Program-made: the position numbers and the translations under genes
Notes under the pieces: generated by a model
Databases searched by the model: none
What the model saw: the letters and a program-made list of their open reading frames with translations, nothing else
Told to the model about the DNA's origin: nothing
Origin: Candidatus Cloacimonadota bacterium
GTDB taxonomy: Bacteria; Cloacimonadota; Cloacimonadia; Cloacimonadales; JAOZMQ01
NCBI GenBank assembly: GCA_029934195.1
Contig: JAOZMQ010000231.1
Location: 1-5,469 of the forward strand
Direction of reading: 5' to 3'
DNA length: 5,469 bases
Shown here: piece after piece, positions 1 to 5,469 of the stretch
Numbering within the stretch: the first letter of the stretch is position 1
Layout: each line of letters starts with the position of its first letter

Positions 1-63
1 AAAATTTAGAATAATTTAGTTTTCGTTCAGATACTAAGTTGTACTGTTTTTAAACAATAACAA

Positions 64-70
64 AAGGTGG
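64..70 (+). promoter_or_regulatory. Shine-Dalgarno site of the first GNAT gene
   Basis: The sequence AAGGTGG lies 7 bases before the ATG at 78. This is a good anti-16S match for a purine-rich leader and supports that ATG as the start. No convincing promoter could be picked out in the 63 bases before it. Confidence 0.7.
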
Positions 71-77
71 TAAAAAA

Positions 78-812
78 ATGAATACGAATGAAAGAATAAA
101 ACAAATTTCTACTTATTGGAGCATTTTTTATAAATGTTCAATTCAAGATTTTGAAAAATCTGGAACACAATTAAATCCTGTTATGGGTTCTGATGACGAT
201 TCTATTTTGGATTTAATAACAATCAACGAAAGAGCTTTTTTGGAATATAGTCCTGTTAGGCAAAATATCATTGATTCTGTCCTTGAAAAACTTCCTCCGG
301 ATATTTCATTAAGTATTGATTTGTTGAGGGATACTCTTGGAGAAGATAACATTTTAGTATATGGAGCTGATAGTATTTCCTATTTATTACCGGAACTTTT
401 TGTTCCACATCCGGTTACAACTGAATATGAGATCAAACAATTAAAGATAGAAGATGCTGAATTGTTAGAAGAAATGTATGAAAATTGTGATGAAAATGAA
501 ATTGATTCTGCCAAAGTTGAAATTAATCATCCGGTAATTTTCGGAATTTTACATAATGAGAAATTGGTTGCAGCTTCAAGTTTTATCTATTGGGGAAAAG
601 ATATTGCAGATATTGGCGTAATTGTTCATCCTCAATTTAGAGAAAAAGGTCTTGGTAAAGCTGTTGTCACTGCTTTATGCCAAAATGGAATTGAATCTGA
701 CAAATTATTGCAATTCAGGAATGATGTTAGAAATATTGGCTCGGGGAAAATTGCTTCTTCTCTTGGGTTTAAGGAATTTCTTACTTTAGAAACTTTTGAA
801 ATTAAAGAATAG
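78..812 (+). CDS. GNAT family N-acetyltransferase with an unassigned N-terminal domain
   Basis: This 244-residue protein is probably a cytoplasmic acetyl-CoA-dependent N-acetyltransferase; its substrate is unknown. The GNAT fold occupies about residues 115-244. A beta strand (VAASSFIYW, from 164) leads to IADIGVIVHPQFREKGLG at 176-193, where R188-E-K-G-L-G is the canonical Q/R-x-x-G-x-G/A acetyl-CoA pyrophosphate-binding motif. Further on, N219 and the ASSLGF stretch at 226-231 match the usual motif B pattern of Asn followed by a helix ending in Gly-Phe. Residues 1-110 are mostly helical with an acidic patch (SDDDS, 38-42) and are not a second recognisable GNAT motif; they resemble the poorly characterised N-terminal halves of some two-part GNATs. 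There is no signal peptide or membrane segment. The start at 78 is supported by AAGGTGG upstream. The family call is secure; the substrate is not predictable. Confidence 0.88.
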   Translation: MNTNERIKQISTYWSIFYKCSIQDFEKSGTQLNPVMGSDDDSILDLITINERAFLEYSPVRQNIIDSVLEKLPPDISLSIDLLRDTLGEDNILVYGADSISYLLPELFVPHPVTTEYEIKQLKIEDAELLEEMYENCDENEIDSAKVEINHPVIFGILHNEKLVAASSFIYWGKDIADIGVIVHPQFREKGLGKAVVTALCQNGIESDKLLQFRNDVRNIGSGKIASSLGFKEFLTLETFEIKE

Positions 813-836
813 ATAAATATCATAAAAACATGCAAA

Positions 837-865
837 GCTTTGGAAGTTTGTAAGCTTTCAAAGTT
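837..865 (+). terminator. Imperfect hairpin between genes 1 and 2, possible weak terminator
   Basis: CTTTGGAAG (838-846) pairs with CTTTCAAAG (855-863) through one G-U pair, around an 8-base loop, and can be extended by two weak pairs. An alternative pairing of AAAGCTT (834-840) with AAGCTTT (852-858) competes with it. It follows the stop of the first gene by 24 bases. No true T-run comes after it, so it may be a weak terminator, an attenuating or mRNA-stabilising hairpin, or chance in AT-rich DNA. Confidence 0.35.
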
Positions 866-901
866 AAATAGTTAAGTAATAAATCCAAACAAATTAATTA
901 G

Positions 902-907
902 TAAGGA
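902..907 (+). promoter_or_regulatory. Shine-Dalgarno site of the Eis-like gene
   Basis: TAAGGA lies 7 bases before the ATG at 915 and supports this start, which places the protein start just before the first beta strand of the GNAT fold. Confidence 0.65.
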
Positions 908-914
908 ATAAAAA

Positions 915-2141
915 ATGAATTATAGAAAATATAAACCTGAAACAGATAAAGATGCTGTTTATAGAATACTCAACGAAGTCGGTTGGGTTCACGATAAAAA
1001 GAAAGATAAATATCTTAATGATTTTCTTGCAAAAGGAGATACTTTAGTTGCACTTATTAATAATGAAGCTGAAGTTATGGTAGTCAGCTCTCAAGGCACA
1101 ATCAGATATTTGCAAACAGACTTAAAACTATCAGCAATTACTGGAGTAACTGCGAGTCTTCTTGCAAGAAAGCAGGGATATGCTGGAAAATTAACAGCCA
1201 CAAGAATTGCAATTGATGCTGAAAATGGTGCTGAAATGTGTGCTTTGGGGATTTTTGATCAAGGATATTATAACAAGCTTGGTTTTTGTAATGGAACTTA
1301 TGAAATTGTCGCCAGCATTATTCCGGCATCTCTTGACATAAAGAGAAAAGTTAAACAACCAAATCGTTTAACAGAGAAAGATTGGGAAAAAATGCATGAA
1401 AATAGAATTATTAGAAACAGAGTTCATGGTTCTGTAACTCTCCCATCTTATTCAACTTATGCGGATATTGGAGAAGAGAATAAAAACATTGGTTTTGGTT
1501 ATTACGATGATAATGGAAATTTAACACATCATCTTTGGTTTCAAGGTCTTGGAAAAGAAAATGGACCAATTTGGATTAAATGGATGATTTATCAAAATTT
1601 AGACCAATTAATGGATTTATTGGCTTTACTTAAAAGTTTTGAAGAACAATATCATTGCATTCGAATGATTGAACCACCACAGATTCAAATTCAAGATTAT
1701 ATAAAAAGACCGCATCTTTATCGAAGCATCACTCTTAAATCTCAGTTTAACAACGAAACAAGAGCAACCTCATTTTGGCAGATTAGAATCCTAAATCTTG
1801 AAAAATGTTTGAGTAAAACTCATCTCAATTGTGACAAATTTAGTTTTAATCTTAACTTAAATGATCCAATAGAAAAATATATTTCTGAAGATCAATCTTG
1901 GAAAGGAATTTCCGGAGAATATATCATCACTCTTGGTAACGATTGTAAAGCTGTAAAAGGTAAAGATAAATCGCTTCTATGTATGGAAGCTTCTGTCGGT
2001 GCATTCACAAGAATGTGGTATGGAATTATGCCGGCTACCTCACTTGTATTCTCTGATGGATTAATCGCTGAAAATGAATTGTTGAATAAACTTGATACTA
2101 TTTTCCGAATCTCAAAACCGCATACTGATTGGGAATTTTAA
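915..2141 (+). CDS. Eis-like GNAT acetyltransferase with SCP2-like C-terminal domain
   Basis: This 408-residue protein has the length and layout of the Eis family (Mycobacterium tuberculosis Eis is about 402 residues): an acetyl-CoA-binding GNAT domain (about 1-140), a second degenerate GNAT-like domain (about 150-290) and an SCP2-like domain (about 300-408). The binding motif is in ITGVTASLLARKQGYAGKL, with R85-K-Q-G-Y-A as Q/R-x-x-G-x-A. Y119 in GYYNKLGF aligns by eye with the general acid Tyr126 of M. tuberculosis Eis (GIYGRFGY). The protein ends in TDWEF, so the last residue is Phe, as in Eis, where the terminal carboxylate takes part in catalysis. Characterised Eis enzymes acetylate aminoglycosides at several amines and also act on lysines of proteins and peptides; homologues are known in Bacillus and Anabaena. 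Here the natural substrate is unknown and drug resistance should not be assumed. No signal peptide is visible. It lies 102 bases after the first GNAT gene and 188 before the next, on the same strand. Confidence 0.87.
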   Translation: MNYRKYKPETDKDAVYRILNEVGWVHDKKKDKYLNDFLAKGDTLVALINNEAEVMVVSSQGTIRYLQTDLKLSAITGVTASLLARKQGYAGKLTATRIAIDAENGAEMCALGIFDQGYYNKLGFCNGTYEIVASIIPASLDIKRKVKQPNRLTEKDWEKMHENRIIRNRVHGSVTLPSYSTYADIGEENKNIGFGYYDDNGNLTHHLWFQGLGKENGPIWIKWMIYQNLDQLMDLLALLKSFEEQYHCIRMIEPPQIQIQDYIKRPHLYRSITLKSQFNNETRATSFWQIRILNLEKCLSKTHLNCDKFSFNLNLNDPIEKYISEDQSWKGISGEYIITLGNDCKAVKGKDKSLLCMEASVGAFTRMWYGIMPATSLVFSDGLIAENELLNKLDTIFRISKPHTDWEF

Positions 2142-2142
2142 A

Positions 2143-2180
2143 CAAATTTTTATTCTTAATTTTTTGGATAAGAAAAATTG
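2143..2180 (+). terminator. AT-rich imperfect hairpin after the Eis-like gene
   Basis: Starting two bases after the stop, CAAATTTTTATTCTTA can pair with TAAGAAAAATTG (2169-2180), but only with a small bulge and a three-base internal insertion. The stem is almost wholly A-T. It could be a weak terminator or transcript 3' end. The low stability and lack of a clean T-run keep this tentative. Confidence 0.3.
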
Positions 2181-2201
2181 TTAAAGTGAACTCAAAGAAG
2201 A

Positions 2202-2321
2202 ATGAAAGATGTATTTACGGGAAATGCAGATAAAAATATTCTGATGCTAAAGATTAATAATGAAACGTGCTTTAATTCTTATAATTCACATTATCTATTA
2301 ACTCTAAAAGTAAATAGTTAG
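2202..2321 (+). CDS. Doubtful 39-codon small ORF upstream of the giant GNAT gene
   Basis: An ATG at 2202 opens a 39-codon frame beginning MKDVFTGNADKNILMLKINN and closing with TAG at 2319-2321. Its stop overlaps the ribosome-binding site (TTAGGAG) of the next gene, an arrangement that could couple translation. Against it, the only upstream purines (AAAGAAG, 2194-2200) sit just one base from the ATG, the peptide has no recognisable motif, and a frame of this length is easily open by chance. It could also be a remnant of a decayed gene. Not recognised. Confidence 0.15.
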   Translation: MKDVFTGNADKNILMLKINNETCFNSYNSHYLLTLKVNS

Positions 2322-2324
2322 GAG
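2318..2324 (+). promoter_or_regulatory. Shine-Dalgarno site of the GNAT fusion gene
   Basis: TTAGGAG with its AGGAG core lies 5 bases before the ATG at 2330, a strong ribosome-binding site that fixes the start of the 1020-residue protein. Confidence 0.75.
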
Positions 2325-2329
2325 AAAAA

Positions 2330-5300
2330 ATGGAAAAAGAAATAAAAATAATTGAATATAAAAAAGAATTTGCAGCAGGTGTTGCAGATATGTGGAATAG
2401 ATCTTCCGAGGGTTGGCAAGGTGATCATTGGGATAAATCTGAAGAATCTGTGAGAAATGGGGAAGAAGCTTCATCTTGTCTAAAACTTTGGATAGCAATT
2501 GCAAATAAGGAAGTTATCGGATATTGTAAATTATCAGAATTTCCACAAGACAAAGAAACTTGGTATATTGACCTTTTGAATGTAAGACCGGATTTCTTTG
2601 GCAAAAAAATTGGCAAAAAACTTCTTTTAACAGCAATTGATTATTCTCAAAAAATGGGAATTTCACGGGTTGATTTACATACTTGGCCAGGAAATTTAAA
2701 AGCAGTGCCACTTTACAAAAAATGCGGATATTTTTGGATTGATAGAGATGGTTCAACTCATTTAATAAATCTTATTCCGAAAGTTCTCAAACAGGCATTG
2801 TTTCAAGACTTCTTCTCAAAAGCAGATTGGTATAAAGATAGCACTCGTAAAATTGAAGTTGTACCTGATGGAAGAAAAGAAGGTGACTTTGAATATTGGA
2901 CATATTCTTGGGAAAAAGATAAAGAAACTCTTGAAATTGAATTTTGCAGACGCGGAAGAGGAATTCGTAAAATTGAAACAAATGATTATTCCATCACTGC
3001 GACAATTGCTGATAGAAAATTAATTTTTGGAGCAAAATATCAAGTCAAATATGAGATCAAGAATAAATCCGGTAAGCCACTTAAAATTGAAATAAAATCA
3101 AAGAATGATGAAATGATAAAATTTAATTTTGAAGATTCATTTATAGTTGATGATGAAAGATCTATTGAACCCGAGTTTTTTATTGATAAAATTGATAAAG
3201 AAACAAATGAAGAAAAAACTCAACCGAATGTGATTGCTGAATTCAAGATTAATGGGAAAGAAGTTTTGTTTGAAATCGGAATTTCTCCACAATTTCCAGT
3301 AAAATTTATTGTCTCGAAAAATGATATGTCATTTATAAATTCGGATAATGAATGTTGGATCTCTGTAGAAAATATGTCAAAAGATGATATTGAATTTATC
3401 GGGAAATTGAAAGCAGATGGAAATGTTTCTTTCAAAAATAAAGAAATATTCTTATCGCTAAAAGGAAATGAAAAGAAAACAATAAAAAATTCCTTCTTGT
3501 TTAAAAAAGTTGGTAAATACCAAAATGAAGCTGAATTTACAATTATTCAGAAGTCAAAGAAATTCACTTACAATAGAGATATTGAGTTTTTTGTAAGAAC
3601 TTTTACCGATAAACTTTTTGCAAAAACTCGTGTAAGCGATACGATTTTGTGTGGAAAATATTATCTAACAATGATGAAAAAGAATAATCGGAATGCCTTG
3701 TTTTTTGGAAGTAAAGATATTCAAGGAGGTTTCTTTTTCCCTGTTCCATCTCTTGGGAAACCTTATAACAGTGAGTTTGCTCAGGTTGATCCGATTTTTG
3801 AATCAACTCAAAATAGTGAATCTATATCGGCAAAAATAACTTATATTTCAAAGAAATTTTTAGATGCAAAATTCATTTTCCATTTTGAGCTTTTTGCTGG
3901 TGGAATGCTGAAAATGTTTATTGAAATTGATAGAGGAAATTGGAAAGATGATTTACAAGCTATTACTTATCTTTGGTTTCCCAAAAATAATGCAACTTGT
4001 ATGTCAGATGGAAAATTGATAAGAATTCCAAATGATAATTCAGATAGTTACGAATCAATTTGGGATTATAATAAAATTGATGAAAATTGGATTATGTCAA
4101 AAAGTGATGATAAAAAAAGTGATTTTACAATAGTTTGGAACAATGAATTCAGAATGAAAGCAGGTGGCTGGAGAAATGTTTTTGAATCCACTATACCAAA
4201 AGAAATGGAGAATTTTAAGTCGAAAGAGATCTTTTTCTTCAAAGATTTTTTTAAGCGAGTTGAAGATGTGAGATTATTTGTACTTCAAAAGAAGGTAGAA
4301 AAAAACTATCCAATTTCAACTACTGATATTTTGATTAATAATGGAAATCCTTTTGTTGAAAATCAATTAACGGTTTCTGTGAGATGTAATGCAAATAACA
4401 AAGTAAGCGGAAAATTTTCTATTTCATCAGATGTAATTGAACAAAAATCAATAATGAATGAAGAAAAAAAATCTATAATTGAAATTACTGACATCAAAAT
4501 TAAAAGGATAAAAGGAACAAATATCTTGACGCTTAATAAATTTGAGAATGGAATTTCAAAATCATCAAAAGTTGTTTTCTTCAAAAAGGGAAACGATAAA
4601 GTCAATTTCCAAGAGATTGTAGAAAATGATATGAAAATAATGACAGTTTCAAATGGAATTATTGAACTCTCTACATCACCTGATTTTGCTCCCGTTATTC
4701 ATTCGATGAAATATAATGATCAAGAATGGTTAGATTCTCTTTTCCCAAATCCGGGACCAAAATCTTGGTGGAATCCATGGGCAGGTGGAATGTATGCTCG
4801 GAATGTAGAAATTAATCTCAAAACAATTCTCAAAGAAAAAAATACTTTTGAATTCGCAACAAAAAAAGATCAATTCGGAAACGAGTGGAAAGGAATTTCT
4901 ATCAAAACTGAATTTGTAAAAAATGAAGCAATGAAAGGAACAATTTTGATTCAGTACTTTCTATTGCTTTCAAATTCTCCGGTTGTTGCAAGATTTTTTG
5001 AGCAGACAAATATCTCCGGATTTAGATTTAATTCAAGAGTAAGAAATAATTGTTTTTTTAAAGCTGATTCGGTTCAAAATACATTTTATGAATTTACTTC
5101 TGAAACTGATGAAAAAATTCAAGTTCAAGGTGGAATTTCAGAAGAATATTTTAATACAAAACTTGGGAAATTCTTTAATTTTAATCGAAGTGAGACTGTA
5201 TTTATTACAACTCCTTTTGATGTAGTTCAACAAGAAATGGGGGCAAATTCAGAGATAATTAACTCTAGTATTTCCCAAACAAAACTTCTTGAAACTGATG

Positions 5301-5392
5301 AAATAAAAATATCAAAACCAAGTTTTATAATTTTTTCAGAAGAAGATATTAATCATAATTGGCTCGATATGTTGAGGAGAATTGAATTGTAA
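2330..5392 (+). CDS. Giant GNAT acetyltransferase fused to a multi-domain beta-rich (glycan-enzyme-like) region
   Basis: This 1020-residue protein starts with a GNAT domain (about 5-150) and continues with about 850 beta-rich residues. In the GNAT, YIDLLNVRPDFFGKKIGKKL (79-98) is beta4 plus motif A in degenerate form: the usual Q/R-x-x-G-x-G reads F-G-K-K-I-G. Motif B is well kept: GNLKAVPLYKKCGYFW (121-136) has N122, A125, Y129 and G133. My reading of the rest, by pattern only: Ig-like sandwich segments at about 195-325 (YQVKYEIKNKSGKPLKIEI) and 325-422; a supersandwich-like segment at 425-655; another Ig-like segment at 660-755 (DILINNGNPFVENQLTVSV); and a second supersandwich-like segment at 765-1003 that opens with MTVSNGIIELSTSPDFAP, like the mutarotase-type domains of some glycoside hydrolases. 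A Trp cluster (W813, W814, W817) lies in it. No glycosidase catalytic barrel, signal peptide or membrane helix is seen, so it is probably cytoplasmic. Substrate unknown; a sugar or glycoconjugate amine is a guess. The GNAT call is firm, the downstream folds are not. Confidence 0.85.
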   Translation: MEKEIKIIEYKKEFAAGVADMWNRSSEGWQGDHWDKSEESVRNGEEASSCLKLWIAIANKEVIGYCKLSEFPQDKETWYIDLLNVRPDFFGKKIGKKLLLTAIDYSQKMGISRVDLHTWPGNLKAVPLYKKCGYFWIDRDGSTHLINLIPKVLKQALFQDFFSKADWYKDSTRKIEVVPDGRKEGDFEYWTYSWEKDKETLEIEFCRRGRGIRKIETNDYSITATIADRKLIFGAKYQVKYEIKNKSGKPLKIEIKSKNDEMIKFNFEDSFIVDDERSIEPEFFIDKIDKETNEEKTQPNVIAEFKINGKEVLFEIGISPQFPVKFIVSKNDMSFINSDNECWISVENMSKDDIEFIGKLKADGNVSFKNKEIFLSLKGNEKKTIKNSFLFKKVGKYQNEAEFTIIQKSKKFTYNRDIEFFVRTFTDKLFAKTRVSDTILCGKYYLTMMKKNNRNALFFGSKDIQGGFFFPVPSLGKPYNSEFAQVDPIFESTQNSESISAKITYISKKFLDAKFIFHFELFAGGMLKMFIEIDRGNWKDDLQAITYLWFPKNNATCMSDGKLIRIPNDNSDSYESIWDYNKIDENWIMSKSDDKKSDFTIVWNNEFRMKAGGWRNVFESTIPKEMENFKSKEIFFFKDFFKRVEDVRLFVLQKKVEKNYPISTTDILINNGNPFVENQLTVSVRCNANNKVSGKFSISSDVIEQKSIMNEEKKSIIEITDIKIKRIKGTNILTLNKFENGISKSSKVVFFKKGNDKVNFQEIVENDMKIMTVSNGIIELSTSPDFAPVIHSMKYNDQEWLDSLFPNPGPKSWWNPWAGGMYARNVEINLKTILKEKNTFEFATKKDQFGNEWKGISIKTEFVKNEAMKGTILIQYFLLLSNSPVVARFFEQTNISGFRFNSRVRNNCFFKADSVQNTFYEFTSETDEKIQVQGGISEEYFNTKLGKFFNFNRSETVFITTPFDVVQQEMGANSEIINSSISQTKLLETDEIKISKPSFIIFSEEDINHNWLDMLRRIEL

Positions 5393-5420
5393 TACGGAAA
5401 TCTGTTTTGTGAATTATAAA

Positions 5421-5426
5421 AAGGAG
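5421..5426 (+). promoter_or_regulatory. Shine-Dalgarno site of the gene running off the right edge
   Basis: AAGGAG lies 6 bases before the ATG at 5433, a strong ribosome-binding site supporting a real start there. Confidence 0.7.
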
Positions 5427-5432
5427 AAAAAA

Positions 5433-5469
5433 ATGAAAAAACTACTCGTTATCTTTACAATATTGATTG
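5433..5469 (+). CDS. Start of a truncated gene, probably an exported protein
   Basis: Only 12 codons lie inside the window (MKKLLVIFTILI). Two Lys followed by an unbroken hydrophobic run is the typical n-region and h-region of a Sec signal peptide or lipoprotein signal, or of an N-terminal membrane anchor; the cleavage site is beyond the edge. The gene begins 40 bases after the stop of the giant GNAT gene, with no convincing terminator between them, so read-through transcription is plausible. The function cannot be told. Confidence 0.65.
   Translation, partial: MKKLLVIFTILI

Noticed and set aside
834..858. Repeated AAGCTT palindromes as a possible regulator-binding site
   Set aside because: They are accounted for by the imperfect hairpin, and two six-base palindromes alone do not support an operator.
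915..2141. Calling the second gene eis and an aminoglycoside-resistance determinant
   Set aside because: Domain layout and catalytic residues support the family, but identity to characterised Eis looks low and substrate range cannot be told from sequence, so no gene symbol or resistance role was assigned.
2214..2242. TTTACG and TATTCT spaced by 17 bases, a possible sigma-70-type promoter for the giant GNAT gene
   Set aside because: Each hexamer matches the consensus at only four of six positions, and such pairs are expected by chance in AT-rich intergenic DNA.
865..2320. The 10-mer TAAATAGTTA before both the second gene (865-874) and the third gene (2311-2320)
   Set aside because: It is short and AT-only apart from one G; the distance to the start codon differs (41 versus 10 bases), so it is not convincing as a shared operator.
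2304..2504. Minus-strand open frames of 60-80 codons, such as this one with a hydrophobic Leu/Phe-rich product
   Set aside because: They lie inside or over the strongly supported + strand genes, lack ribosome-binding sites, and their composition is what the complement of Lys/Glu-rich AT codons gives.

Overview
The window is a low-GC (roughly 30% by eye), densely coding bacterial segment. Three complete genes and the first codons of a fourth all lie on the + strand, and each start has a purine-rich Shine-Dalgarno sequence a few bases upstream. The sequence does not fix the organism. The low GC, polyA-rich leaders and A/T-ending codons would fit an anaerobic lineage such as Cloacimonadota, Fusobacteria or certain Clostridia; this is impression only. 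There are no RNA genes, insertion sequences, CRISPR arrays or phage genes visible.

Layout: (1) 78-812, a 244-residue protein with a C-terminal GNAT acetyltransferase domain and an N-terminal helical region of unrecognised function. (2) 813-914, a short gap with an imperfect hairpin. (3) 915-2141, a 408-residue Eis-like protein (GNAT, degenerate GNAT, SCP2-like C-terminal domain) that keeps the Tyr and the C-terminal Phe expected for Eis catalysis. (4) 2142-2329, a gap of 188 bases with a weak AT-rich hairpin and one doubtful 39-codon ORF. (5) 2330-5392, a 1020-residue protein in which an N-terminal GNAT domain is fused to about 850 residues of mostly beta-rich sequence. I read this part as Ig-like segments alternating with two segments resembling the mutarotase-type beta-supersandwich of carbohydrate-active enzymes. 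(6) 5433 to the end, the first 12 codons of a gene that starts like an exported protein.

The common theme is acetyl-CoA-dependent acyl transfer: all three complete genes are GNATs but come from clearly different subfamilies, so they are not recent tandem copies. Whether they act in one pathway is unknown; shared orientation and modest gaps allow co-transcription but do not prove it. The most unusual item is the giant GNAT fusion. It has no signal peptide, so apparent glycan-binding or glycan-processing folds would be working in the cytoplasm next to an acetyltransferase. Modification of a sugar, amino sugar or glycoconjugate precursor is a reasonable but untested hypothesis.
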